Assembly (NCBI RefSeq): GCF_001040705.1
Contig: NZ_CVQP01000005.1
Coordinates: 48,675-112,674, forward strand
Length of the DNA: 64,000 nucleotides
Source of the DNA: Rhodococcus sp. RD6.2
GTDB taxonomy: Bacteria > Actinomycetota > Actinomycetes > Mycobacteriales > Mycobacteriaceae
Reading direction: 5' to 3'
This document shows, in pieces, positions 43,204-51,124 of the stretch. Numbering within the stretch: position 1 is the stretch's first letter; every line of letters begins with the position of its first letter. The notes under the pieces were generated by a model, which was given only the letters and a program-made list of their open reading frames with translations, made no database searches and was not told the origin of the DNA. A program made the position numbers and the translations under genes.

Positions 43204-44499
43204 ATGACCAGCACCGTCACCCCGTCACAGGACATCGAATTCGCAACGCGCGACCGGATCTCGTCCCTGCAGCTCGAACGCCTCCAGTGGTCGCTGCGCC
43301 ATGCCTACGAGAACGTCCCGCACTACCGGGAAGCGTTCGACGACGCCGGGGTCCATCCCAGCGAGCTGAAGGACCTCGGCGACCTCGCGAAGTTCCCGTT
43401 CACCACGAAGGCAGATCTACGGGACAACTATCCGTTCGGAATGTTCGCAGTGCCACAGGATCACGTGTCGCGAATTCACGCGTCGTCGGGAACGACGGGA
43501 CGTCCCACCGTGGTCGGGTACACCGCAACCGACCTGGACAACTGGGCCGACCTGATCGCGCGGAGCCTTCGTGCCGGCGGCGTGAAGCCGTCCGACAAGG
43601 TCCACGTCGCGTACGGATATGGACTGTTCACCGGGGGACTCGGCGCCCACTACGGGGCGGAAAGGCTCGGCTGCACGGTCATTCCGATGTCGGGGGGGAT
43701 GACCGAACGCCAGATCCAGCTGATCGAGGACTTTCGCCCGGACGCGATCATGGTCACCCCGTCGTACATGCTCACGATCGTCGATGCGATGCTCGCCAAG
43801 GGAATCGATCCGGCCCGGACATCACTGCGCACGGGCGTCTTCGGAGCGGAGCCGTGGACCGAGGAGATGCGCGGAGAGCTCGAGCAGCAGCTGGAGATGG
43901 ACGCCGTCGACATCTACGGGCTGTCCGAGGTCATGGGCCCCGGCGTCGCGATGGAGTGTGTGGAAACCAAGGACGGCCTTCACATCTGGGAGGACCACTT
44001 CTACCCCGAGGTGATCGACCCGATCACCGGCGAGGTGCTGCCGGACGGCGAGGAGGGCGAACTCGTCTTCACCTCGCTCACCAAGGAGGCGATGCCGATC
44101 GTGCGCTACCGCACCCGCGACCTCACGCGACTGCTACCGGGCACGGCGCGGACCATGCGCCGCATGCAGAAGGTGACCGGGCGTACCGACGACATGATCA
44201 TCCTGCGCGGAGTCAACCTCTTTCCGACCCAGATCGAGGAGCTGATTCTCGCGGTGACCGGTCTGGCGCCTCAGTTCCAATGCGTTCTCGACCGACCCGG
44301 CCGAATGGACGAGCTGACCGTCCGCGTCGAGTCCCGGCCGAACACCTCGACACAGGAGGCCGAACACCAATCCGCCAGGCTGCGGCAGTTGGTGAAGGAT
44401 CGCATCGGTGTCACTGTCGCGGTGGAGGTCCTGTCGCCGGGGAGCCTGGACCGATCGATCGGCAAGGCCCGGCGTCTGATCGACAATCGACCTTCCTGA
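43204..44499 (+). CDS. paaK: Phenylacetate-CoA ligase PaaK
   Basis: A 431-residue acyl-adenylate-forming ligase that activates phenylacetate with ATP and CoA, the first pathway step. The phosphate loop is HASSGTTGRPT (residues 92-102), adenine binding is in GVFGAEPWTEEMRGELE and DIYGLSEVMGPGVA, the core motif YRTRDLTRLLPG follows, and the C-terminal Lys is in SIGKARRLIDNR. ATG 43204 has GGAG 8 bases upstream. It is the last gene of the operon and is followed by a terminator facing the regulator gene. Confidence 0.95.
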   Translation: MTSTVTPSQDIEFATRDRISSLQLERLQWSLRHAYENVPHYREAFDDAGVHPSELKDLGDLAKFPFTTKADLRDNYPFGMFAVPQDHVSRIHASSGTTGRPTVVGYTATDLDNWADLIARSLRAGGVKPSDKVHVAYGYGLFTGGLGAHYGAERLGCTVIPMSGGMTERQIQLIEDFRPDAIMVTPSYMLTIVDAMLAKGIDPARTSLRTGVFGAEPWTEEMRGELEQQLEMDAVDIYGLSEVMGPGVAMECVETKDGLHIWEDHFYPEVIDPITGEVLPDGEEGELVFTSLTKEAMPIVRYRTRDLTRLLPGTARTMRRMQKVTGRTDDMIILRGVNLFPTQIEELILAVTGLAPQFQCVLDRPGRMDELTVRVESRPNTSTQEAEHQSARLRQLVKDRIGVTVAVEVLSPGSLDRSIGKARRLIDNRPS

Positions 44500-44506
44500 A
44501 AGTGCC

Positions 44507-44539
44507 TGGGGCGCCGCGGATACGATCCGGGGCGCCCCA
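44507..44539. terminator. Bidirectional terminator between paaK and the TetR gene
   Basis: Inverted repeat with TGGGGCGCC/GGCGCCCCA outer arms and GGAT/ATCC inner pairing, 8 bases after the paaK stop. Confidence 0.75.
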
Positions 44540-44576
44540 CTCGTTCTCGGTACGTCCGTGACCGGGAACCCGAGAG

Positions 44577-45185
44577 TCACGCCCTCATCCCGTCGAAGGT
44601 GAGCGCGACCACCGCGTCGGCGAGCTCGGAGACCGATTCACCCCCGCGCGGTCGGTACCACTCGATCAACGAGTTCACCATTCCGAATACGAGCCGGCTG
44701 GTGAGAGCCGGATCGATCCCCGGCCTGAGGTCGCCCTCCTCGGCGGCGGCCACCACCAGATCGCTGACGAAGGCATCGAACTCGCGTCGGCGCGCGAGTG
44801 CGCGCCGCTCCACTGCCGTGTTGCCTCGCACCCGGAGAAGCAATGTCACGTAGGGAAGTTCGGCGACAAGCTCCTCGACGCTTCGCCGAACGAGATACTC
44901 GAGTCGATCGATGGACCGGCCACTGGTCGCCCGTTCCTCCGTCGTGACCGCGAAGAGCGCGTTGAGCGCCCGGGCCAGCGCGAGTTCCAGAAGCTCCGCC
45001 TTGCCGGAGACGTGGTGATAGATCGACGACTTCGTGATGCCGAGCCGCTGAGCAAGCGCCTCCATGCTGGTGCCGTCGTACCCCTTGTCGTTGAACACCT
45101 TCACCGCGACGGCGAGCAACGAGTCGAGATCGTATCCCGGCCGCCCGGGCGACCCCGTTCTTCGGACTGGACCTGCCGCCGCCAT
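44577..45185 (-). CDS. paaR: TetR-family repressor of the phenylacetate cluster
   Basis: A 202-residue TetR protein. The helix-turn-helix is AVKVFNDKGYDGTSMEALAQRLGITKSSIYHHVSGKAELLELAL; the C-terminal ligand domain is the TetR_C type. ATG 45185 has GGAAGGA upstream. Its own promoter region carries the palindrome that also lies before paaZ, paaF and paaA, so it most likely represses itself and the whole cluster, with phenylacetyl-CoA as the probable inducer by analogy with other PaaR proteins. The symbol is used by function and position rather than proven orthology. Confidence 0.85.
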   Translation of the reverse strand: MAAAGPVRRTGSPGRPGYDLDSLLAVAVKVFNDKGYDGTSMEALAQRLGITKSSIYHHVSGKAELLELALARALNALFAVTTEERATSGRSIDRLEYLVRRSVEELVAELPYVTLLLRVRGNTAVERRALARRREFDAFVSDLVVAAAEEGDLRPGIDPALTSRLVFGMVNSLIEWYRPRGGESVSELADAVVALTFDGMRA

Positions 45186-45246
45186 CTTGCGCGTTCCTTC
45201 CAGGACATGGACACACCGCCTCGGACTGTGCGGCTTCACGTAGCCT

Positions 45247-45260
45247 ACCGAAGGTTCGGT
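45247..45260. promoter_or_regulatory. PaaR operator, site D (autoregulatory)
   Basis: ACCGAAGGTTCGGT, extendable to a perfect 14-base-outer symmetry with flanking T and A, 62 bases before the TetR gene start. It is identical to site B. Confidence 0.75.
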
Positions 45261-45308
45261 AATCCCCATGCTCCGGCCGCGAGATCGCGACGCCCCCCAG
45301 GCACGACG

Positions 45309-45351
45309 ACGACCGCTCCCTCCGCGCGATCTATGCGGAGGGAGCGGTCGT
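45309..45351 (-). terminator. Terminator after the SDR gene
   Basis: Perfect 17-bp arms (ACGACCGCTCCCTCCGC and complement) with a 9-base loop, 15 bases past the SDR gene stop. Confidence 0.85.
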
Positions 45352-45365
45352 GCCGGGCCTCGGAT

Positions 45366-46148
45366 CTACGGGAGCACCGCGCCGCCGTCTACGTGCAGAG
45401 ACTGTCCGGTGACGTTGCCCGCGTCGGCCGAGAGCAGGTACGCGACGGCTCCGGCGACGTCCTCGACGGTCTGCGGGCGCTTCATCGGGATGAGCTGGTC
45501 GACCATCGCGCCGAAGATCTGCTCGGACGCCACCCCCGCCAGAGCGGGATCGTGCTCGGCGAGCCAGCCGGCGGACTGTCTCCACATGTCCGTCCAGATC
45601 AATCCGGGCAGAACCGCATTGACGCGAACGGACGGGGCGAGCGCACGGGCCGACGACTGGGTCAACGCCAGCACCGCCGCCTTCGAGGAACCGTACGCGG
45701 TCAACAACTCGTGCCCGTTCCGGGCCGCGATCGAGGAGAAGTTGACTACGGACCCTTCGCGACCACGCGCGGCCAGCTCCGCGGCGAAGGCCTGAATACC
45801 GAAGAAGACGCCGCGGACATTGACCGCGTATGTCTTGTCCCAGGTGTCCACGTCGAGCGCGTCGAACTGCCGGAATCCGCCGAGCCCGGCCACGTTGACG
45901 AGACCGTCGAGGTCGTCGTGCGCGGCGAAGGCTGCCGCGACGGCAGCCTGCAGCGCACCCACGTCGCAGATGTCCACCACGTGGGTGGTCACCGGCACTC
46001 CGCGGGACCCCACTGCGACAGCGGTTTCCGCCAACCGCTCCTCGTCGATGTCGAGCAGCGCCACACCCCGACCGTCTGCGGACATCCGTTCGGCGACACC
46101 GCGTCCGAGGCCACCTCCGGCACCCGTGACGAGAACCGCGCCCGCCAT
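45366..46148 (-). CDS. Short-chain dehydrogenase/reductase
   Basis: A 260-residue classical SDR. The NAD(P) loop is TGAGGGLG (residues 8-15), NVAG lies at 85-88, and the catalytic triad is Ser139, Tyr152 and Lys156 (TAYGSSK). Asp33 after strand beta2 suggests NAD. It oxidises or reduces a hydroxyl/carbonyl group; the substrate is unknown. It directly follows the cupin gene with no gap, and the divergent LysR gene suggests one inducible catabolic unit. Confidence 0.88.
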   Translation of the reverse strand: MAGAVLVTGAGGGLGRGVAERMSADGRGVALLDIDEERLAETAVAVGSRGVPVTTHVVDICDVGALQAAVAAAFAAHDDLDGLVNVAGLGGFRQFDALDVDTWDKTYAVNVRGVFFGIQAFAAELAARGREGSVVNFSSIAARNGHELLTAYGSSKAAVLALTQSSARALAPSVRVNAVLPGLIWTDMWRQSAGWLAEHDPALAGVASEQIFGAMVDQLIPMKRPQTVEDVAGAVAYLLSADAGNVTGQSLHVDGGAVLP

Positions 46149-46733
46149 CTAGCGGCCCGTCCGTGCGGGCAGGTGCGCGACCGCATCGTTCGCCGCGGCG
46201 AGGTCGTAGAGCAGGTCGTGCGTGATGACACCGGCGACCGTTCCGTCCTCGTTGTACCCCACGATCGGACCATGGAAGATGCCGAACATCAGGGACTCGA
46301 CCTCCTGCTTGGGCAGGTGCACGATGCCGGCCGGCTCGTAGATGTAGTGGTTGGGTCCGATGGATTCGGCCTCACCCTCGTACGCCCAGCGGCCGAAGAT
46401 GTTGAACGCCTCCGCGGCGCCGCAATGCATGTGCAGCGGGGCCTGCGCATTCTCCGCTACGTACAGCAGAATCGAGGCCGCGCCGGTGGTCTCGTTGATG
46501 TTCAGGAGCTTGAAGGACGTACCAGGCATCGGGAACGGGGTCCACGGGATGTCGTCACAGTTGTTGACCCGCGACGCGAGACTGAGGGTCGGCCCGCTCA
46601 CCGGGGAACCGGCCCGAGCGAAGACCTCCGCGACCGCGGGGTTGGACTGCGGATCGATCTCGGGGCCGGTCAGCTGCGGGCGGATCGGGTCGACCACATG
46701 AGCGTCCGCTCCGTGAGTGGTGTTGACAGACAT
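46149..46733 (-). CDS. Cupin, 2,4'-dihydroxyacetophenone dioxygenase-like, cassette 1
   Basis: A 194-residue cupin. The signature DDIPWTPFPMPGTSFKLLNI leads into the barrel; LHMHCGAAEAFNIFG supplies the HxH metal ligands and YIYEPAGIVHLPKQE the later His. The same DIPWT...MPGT.FKLL signature occurs in the second cupin at 49066. This group includes DAD-type iron dioxygenases that cleave aromatic side-chain ketones; activity here is unproven. ATG 46733 has a perfect AGGAGG 8 bases upstream. It is the first gene of a cupin-SDR operon divergent from a LysR gene. Confidence 0.78.
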   Translation of the reverse strand: MSVNTTHGADAHVVDPIRPQLTGPEIDPQSNPAVAEVFARAGSPVSGPTLSLASRVNNCDDIPWTPFPMPGTSFKLLNINETTGAASILLYVAENAQAPLHMHCGAAEAFNIFGRWAYEGEAESIGPNHYIYEPAGIVHLPKQEVESLMFGIFHGPIVGYNEDGTVAGVITHDLLYDLAAANDAVAHLPARTGR

Positions 46734-46814
46734 CGGATTTCCTCCTGTATTCGGTGACTCACCCATGCTCCGATGTGGCGGCCGTCACGTCCATGACGTA
46801 TTCTCGCCCGATCG

Positions 46815-46830
46815 TTAGACGAATACCTAA
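46815..46830. promoter_or_regulatory. Possible LysR binding site, cassette 1
   Basis: TTAG-N8-CTAA, an interrupted palindrome in the 108-base divergent gap 12 bases before the LysR start. It is near where an autoregulatory LysR site would be expected; the T-N11-A spacing is only approximate. Confidence 0.35.
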
Positions 46831-46841
46831 GGTCGTGCACG

Positions 46842-47744
46842 ATGGATCTGAATCTACGGCTCGTGCGCTACTTCGTGGCTGTCGCCGATGCCGGGACGTT
46901 CACGAAAGCAGCTGAGCAACTGCACATTGCGACGCCGTCGCTGAGTCAACAGGTACGCAAGCTCGAGGAGACGCTGGGCGTCTCGCTACTCGAACGCGAC
47001 CACCGCGGAGCTCGTCCCACGGCGGCCGGGCAGGACTTCCTCGAGGAGAGTCGGGCGCTGCTGGCGGCCGCCGAATCCGCGGTCGGCGCGGCCCGCCGCC
47101 ACCAGCGCAGCTCGTCCGGCAAGGTACGCCTCGGATTCCTGGCCGGCGGCGCCGGGGAGCTGACCCGTCCGATCATCGACGAGTTCCACCGACGAGAACC
47201 CCAAGTGGAACTGGAACTGACACAACTGGCGTGGGGGGACGAGCTGTCGGCCTTGACCTCCGGCCGGGTCGACATGGTCGTCGCCCGTCCGCCTCTCGAG
47301 TCGCACCCCCGGCTACGCCGGGTCGTCCTGTTCGAGGAGCCTCGTGTCCTGTTGATGGCACACGACCACCCGCTGGCCCGCCGACGGAAGCTACGGATCG
47401 CCGACCTCGCCGACGTCGTGCAGGTGGACACCCGCGAAGGGACCCGAGACTGGCGCAACTGGTGGTCGATCGATCCGCGACCGGACGGCACACGTCCCAC
47501 CTACGGCCCCATGGTGAACAGCATCGAAGAGATGGTCCAGGTCGTCGCAACCACCGATGCGGTCGCGATCACGGGAGCAGGCGTGGCCGGCCTGTTCCGG
47601 CGGGCGGACACCACCTCACGACTCATCGCGGACGCCGCGCCGTCGACCGTCGAACTTGTCTTCCTGGCCTCGGACATGCCCAGCGCCGTCGAACGTTTCG
47701 TAGCGGTCGCACTCGGACTGAGCGCAGTCCTCGGTACCCGCTGA
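46842..47744 (+). CDS. LysR-family regulator, cassette 1
   Basis: A 300-residue LTTR. The N-terminal helix-turn-helix is LRLVRYFVAVADAGTFTKAAEQLHIATPSLSQQVRKLEETLGVSLLERD; the C-terminal effector domain follows. It is divergent from the cupin-SDR operon, the usual arrangement for the activator of such an operon. Its effector domain has the stretch WRNWWSIDPRPDGTRP; the other LysR at 48100 has WTDFWMVNPRPDGNRA at the same place, so the two are paralogues that may see related ligands. Confidence 0.9.
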   Translation: MDLNLRLVRYFVAVADAGTFTKAAEQLHIATPSLSQQVRKLEETLGVSLLERDHRGARPTAAGQDFLEESRALLAAAESAVGAARRHQRSSSGKVRLGFLAGGAGELTRPIIDEFHRREPQVELELTQLAWGDELSALTSGRVDMVVARPPLESHPRLRRVVLFEEPRVLLMAHDHPLARRRKLRIADLADVVQVDTREGTRDWRNWWSIDPRPDGTRPTYGPMVNSIEEMVQVVATTDAVAITGAGVAGLFRRADTTSRLIADAAPSTVELVFLASDMPSAVERFVAVALGLSAVLGTR

Positions 47745-48099
47745 CCAGAGGGTTCCCATGCGCCGTCAAGCGCCACGGTGCTGGAACTGACCGGCCACCT
47801 CCCGGCATGCCCTACGCACCTCGTCCAGACGACGGCGAACGAACGGACGACCGTCGTGGCGACGCCGATACTCCGGCGAACCGGGCAGCCGGCTCCTGCG
47901 AAGCCCTCAAAGGGAGATGGCAACATCACGTCGATCGGCCTCTACACAGCCTCGGCGGAGGATGGCGGCTGGCAGAGCCTCGGCTGACAGCCATTGAGGT
48001 TGTCGCCTCAAGAGCCCCCGCCCGACAGGCGGGGGCTCTTGCGCTGCCGGGATTCCGGCCGACACCAGGTGGTCGCGCTCCTGTGACGAGCCCCAATCT
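47745..48099. other. Intergenic region after LysR 1, no confident gene
   Basis: 355 bases between two convergent LysR genes. A plus-strand frame (47778-47987) ends ITSIGLYTASAEDGGWQSLG and could be a remnant, but it has no credible start or ribosome site. The only strong signal is the terminator at 48009-48041. Confidence 0.55.
48009..48041. terminator. Terminator between convergent LysR genes
   Basis: Perfect 14-bp arms (CAAGAGCCCCCGCC and complement) with a 5-base loop. Confidence 0.88.
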
Positions 48100-49008
48100 T
48101 CACTCTGCCGGTGGCTCCATCGCTACCTGGCGACAGGCCTGACCGATCGCATCCTGGAGCGTTGCCAGCTCCGGCCTTCGATTGCCCTCCAGAGTGCACA
48201 GGGTGAGCACGCTCGGGCTGATGTCGTCGATGGGCACGAAGCAGACCAGCGGATGGCGATAGTAGGTGGGCAGCGACTCAGGCGTGGTCGTGACCCCTGC
48301 GCCGGCGGCGACCGCCTCGAGGAGTTCTTCCACGGTCGACACCGCCAGACTCGGTTCGGCTCGATTGCCGTCCGGCCGCGGGTTCACCATCCAGAAGTCG
48401 GTCCATTCCGGCGGCCCGCCGCTGCTGCTGATGAACGGCTCAGCGGCAATCTCGGCGAACCGGATCGACTCCCGGGCGGCCAACGGGTGGTCGTGCGCAA
48501 GCACGGCCACCCGTCGCTCGGACAGAATTCGCCGACGCCGAACTCCCTCGGCAGGAAACGGTTCCCGGACGAAGACCGCGTCGATGTCGCCGGCCAGCAG
48601 TGGCGCCAGTTGTTGGCTCCACTCGAGATGATGCAACCTCACCTGCAGCTCCGGATCGACGGAGCGGAGCCGATCCAACACGGCCGTGGTGAGCTGACCG
48701 GCACCGGTTGCCATGAACCCGATGTCGATGCTGCGACGGCCCAGACGCTCCGATTCACGCCACCGCAGAAGGCTCTCGTTGGCGGCCACGACTGCGCGGG
48801 CTTGCGGGATCAGTGCGCGTCCGGCTTCGGTCAGCTCGACGTGTCGCGAATTGCGTTCGAAGAGAAGGAAACGCAGGTCCTTCTCCAACCGGGACACCTG
48901 CTGACTCAGCGCCGGCCCGGTCATGTGGAGCAGTGCGGCGGCGCGGCCGAAGTGCAGCTCGTCCGCCACGGCCAGAAAACACCGAAGCGCCTGCGGCGAG
49001 ACATACAT
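48100..49008 (-). CDS. LysR-family regulator, cassette 2
   Basis: A 302-residue LTTR. The helix-turn-helix is FLAVADELHFGRAAALLHMTGPALSQQVSRLEKDL; the effector domain contains FWMVNPRPDGNRAEPSLAVSTVEELLEAVAAGAGV, very like its paralogue in cassette 1. ATG 49008 has GAGGTG upstream. It is the third gene of a minus-strand dehydrogenase-cupin-LysR set, so it would be co-expressed with its targets, unlike the divergent arrangement of cassette 1. Confidence 0.88.
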   Translation of the reverse strand: MYVSPQALRCFLAVADELHFGRAAALLHMTGPALSQQVSRLEKDLRFLLFERNSRHVELTEAGRALIPQARAVVAANESLLRWRESERLGRRSIDIGFMATGAGQLTTAVLDRLRSVDPELQVRLHHLEWSQQLAPLLAGDIDAVFVREPFPAEGVRRRRILSERRVAVLAHDHPLAARESIRFAEIAAEPFISSSGGPPEWTDFWMVNPRPDGNRAEPSLAVSTVEELLEAVAAGAGVTTTPESLPTYYRHPLVCFVPIDDISPSVLTLCTLEGNRRPELATLQDAIGQACRQVAMEPPAE

Positions 49009-49065
49009 GCTGCACCTCACACGCCATCGGTTGGAGAATCGGTGTCAGGCTAACCGATTCGGCGG

Positions 49066-49599
49066 CTACCCGATCGCCTTCGCGTGCATGTCCTGCGACG
49101 GATCGGTGGCGTAGTCGACCAGCTGGAGTTTCTCGACGGCGTCGTTGTCACGCGCCATGTAGTAGTGCAGCCGGGCGTCGGCGACGACCGCGAGGCCTCC
49201 GTCCGGCAGGTAGCCGGCGATCGGGCCCTCGACCATGGCGATCATGACGCAGCCGTCCGGGGCAATCGGCGTGTGTACGGCCCCGGCGACCTCGCAGGTG
49301 TACATGCCGGCCATGCCGGGATCGTCCTCCTCGTAATAGAACCCGCCTTCCAGGAGGTACGCCTGCACATTTCCCATGTGCCAGTGCGGAGTGGCAACGG
49401 TGCCGGGATCCACTTTCAGGATGAGGGTGAACGAACCGGTCACGAGATTGCAATACAGCAGCTTGAATTGCGTTCCGGGCATCAGCCAGTCGGTCCACGG
49501 AATGTCGTCGGGGTCGACGAATTCCTTTCTCGCACCCTTCGGTGTGACACCGGGGTCGGTCATCCAGAATGTCGGTCCGAGGTTCGAGGCAGCGGTCAT
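49066..49599 (-). CDS. Cupin, 2,4'-dihydroxyacetophenone dioxygenase-like, cassette 2
   Basis: A 177-residue cupin paralogous to the one at 46149: DDIPWTDWLMPGTQFKLLYCNLVTGSFTLILKVDPG is the shared signature, PHWHMGNVQAYLLEGGFYYEE carries the HxH ligands and VHTPIAPDGC the later His. Both keep EGP/HGP-I-GY (MVEGPIAGYLPDG) near the C-terminus. An iron-dependent cleavage of a hydroxyketone or beta-diketone is plausible. It begins 39 bases after the alcohol dehydrogenase gene. Confidence 0.78.
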   Translation of the reverse strand: MTAASNLGPTFWMTDPGVTPKGARKEFVDPDDIPWTDWLMPGTQFKLLYCNLVTGSFTLILKVDPGTVATPHWHMGNVQAYLLEGGFYYEEDDPGMAGMYTCEVAGAVHTPIAPDGCVMIAMVEGPIAGYLPDGGLAVVADARLHYYMARDNDAVEKLQLVDYATDPSQDMHAKAIG

Positions 49600-49638
49600 G
49601 GTTTTCTCCTTCTTTTCCGTGGGAGGGATTCGGGTCGG

Positions 49639-50697
49639 TCAGCCGACCGCGGTCATGTCGACCAGGATCTTGATGGCGGTCTGGTCCCGGAGCGGGCCGA
49701 ACCCGTCGGTGATGAGGTCCTCGAATGCGATCGTCTGCACCCAGCTGTCCAGCGGATACGCCCCACGAGCCATGAACTCGATGGTCTCCGGGTAGTCGCG
49801 GCAGTACGCGATGGAGCCGACGATCTCGCACTCGCTGAAGAGGATCTCGGTGGGGTTGAACTCGACCGGCTTCTGATGCACCGCGACGACCACAACTCGG
49901 CCGTGTCGAGCCGTCGAGCGGACTGCATTCAGGAAAGTGGCCTGCACGCCGGCCGTCTCGAACGACCTCGCGACACCGGCTCCATCCGTGTGCGCGCGCA
50001 GTTCCGCGACGACATCCGTCTCGTTGGGATCGATCACATTCGTAGCTCCCACAGCTTCGATCGCCGCGCGCCGGGCCGCCGACGGCTCGATCACGGTGAT
50101 GTCCTCGACGCCTATGGCCCTCAACGCCAGAAACACCCCGATCCCGATGGGACCGGCCCCGTGGACGGCGACGCTGCTGCCCGGAGCGACATCGCCTCGG
50201 CGCACAGCGTGCAGGGCCACGGCCAGGGGTTCGATCAACGCTCCCTCGCGGGTGCTCATCCCGTCGGGCAGCCGATAGACGTGATCGGCATCGACGACTG
50301 CATATTGACCGAGACCACCCCCGCCCGCCCAGCTGTAGCCGACTGCGGCAATGCTGCTGCAGAGGTTGTACGAGCCGTCCAGACAAGCCGGGCATCGTCG
50401 ACAGTTGACGGTGGGCTCCACCGCCACGGCGTCACCGACCGACAACCCGTCGACCTCTGAACCGATCTCCACGATCTCACCGGAGAACTCGTGACCGAGG
50501 ATGACCGGGACACTCACTCCGGTGAGAGGATGCGGCGTTATCGGCGCCATCATCGGCGCATGGAAATACTCGTGCAGATCGCTGCCGCACAATCCATTGA
50601 AATGAACCCGAACTTTCACCTGACCAGGACCTGCAATAGGCTCAGGAATATCTTCGAAACGGATATCCCCGACTCCGTGATAGCGGGCTGCTTTCAT
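49639..50697 (-). CDS. Zinc-dependent medium-chain dehydrogenase (butanediol/sorbitol dehydrogenase-like)
   Basis: A 352-residue MDR. Catalytic zinc ligands are Cys37 (GLCGSDLHEY) and His69-Glu70 (GHEFSG); structural zinc cysteines are Cys99, Cys102, Cys105 and Cys113 (CRRCPACLDGSYNLC). The NAD loop is VHGAGPIGIGVFLALRAIG. The HEYFHAPMMAPITPHPLTG insertion is typical of (R,R)-butanediol dehydrogenases. It would interconvert a vicinal diol or hydroxyketone, which fits the adjacent cupin. ATG 50697 has AGGAG 9 bases upstream; longer frames are arginine-rich and rejected. Confidence 0.88.
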   Translation of the reverse strand: MKAARYHGVGDIRFEDIPEPIAGPGQVKVRVHFNGLCGSDLHEYFHAPMMAPITPHPLTGVSVPVILGHEFSGEIVEIGSEVDGLSVGDAVAVEPTVNCRRCPACLDGSYNLCSSIAAVGYSWAGGGGLGQYAVVDADHVYRLPDGMSTREGALIEPLAVALHAVRRGDVAPGSSVAVHGAGPIGIGVFLALRAIGVEDITVIEPSAARRAAIEAVGATNVIDPNETDVVAELRAHTDGAGVARSFETAGVQATFLNAVRSTARHGRVVVVAVHQKPVEFNPTEILFSECEIVGSIAYCRDYPETIEFMARGAYPLDSWVQTIAFEDLITDGFGPLRDQTAIKILVDMTAVG

Positions 50698-50802
50698 TCT
50701 TGGAACTCCTGCGCTCGAGAATTGGAATCTCTTCCGACGTGACGCAGACAACAGTCGCACCGGGCGCGCAGAGAAGTCCAGGTACTTTCTTTCGCGAATC
50801 GA

Positions 50803-50815
50803 TAAGCCGCGCTTA
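50803..50815. promoter_or_regulatory. Possible LysR binding site, cassette 2
   Basis: TAAGC-CGC-GCTTA is a perfect interrupted palindrome. It lies 106 bases before the dehydrogenase start, which is where an LTTR recognition site is usually found. Confidence 0.45.
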
Positions 50816-51026
50816 CCGATCGGGGCGAGTGCTTCTTCGGCCCGTCGATCGATCGGCCCGCGCTCGATGAATCGCCTGACGAGGCGAGGACGTCCCACGC
50901 CCCACATGCGAAGCGGTCCCCCTCGAGGCGCAGGGGTCCCAGCACCCACAGCCCTCCCCCACGATTTGCGCACTTGACGCTTCCCGCGCCCGCCTCCGGG
51001 CGCCGAGAAGTGCGCGAACCGCATGG

Positions 51027-51042
51027 TGTGATCGAGGTCACC
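51027..51042. promoter_or_regulatory. CRP/GlxR-like site before yceI
   Basis: TGTGATCGAGGTCACC matches the cAMP-receptor consensus TGTGA-N6-TCACA except for the final base. It lies 83 bases before yceI. Confidence 0.4.
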
Positions 51043-51124
51043 TCCAATTGCGGAATGACTGCGGCGGTGCCACCGTTGCAACCACAGTATTCAAAGTTTC
51101 AACTACTTTCCCCTGGGAGTACAC

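Larger units (their letters stand above)
50698..51124. other. Divergent regulatory region between the dehydrogenase and yceI
   Basis: 427 bases without a gene. It holds a LysR-like palindrome (50803-50815), an inverted repeat with arms GCGCACTT/AAGTGCGC (50968-50975 and 51008-51015) that overlaps the direction of neither gene clearly, a CRP-like site (51027-51042), and an AT-richer stretch (TATTCAAAGTTTCAAC) just before yceI. Confidence 0.55.

Noticed and set aside
47778-47987. 69-codon plus-strand frame after LysR 1
   Set aside because: No ribosome site, low-quality start, unlike any family known to me; kept only as a possible remnant.
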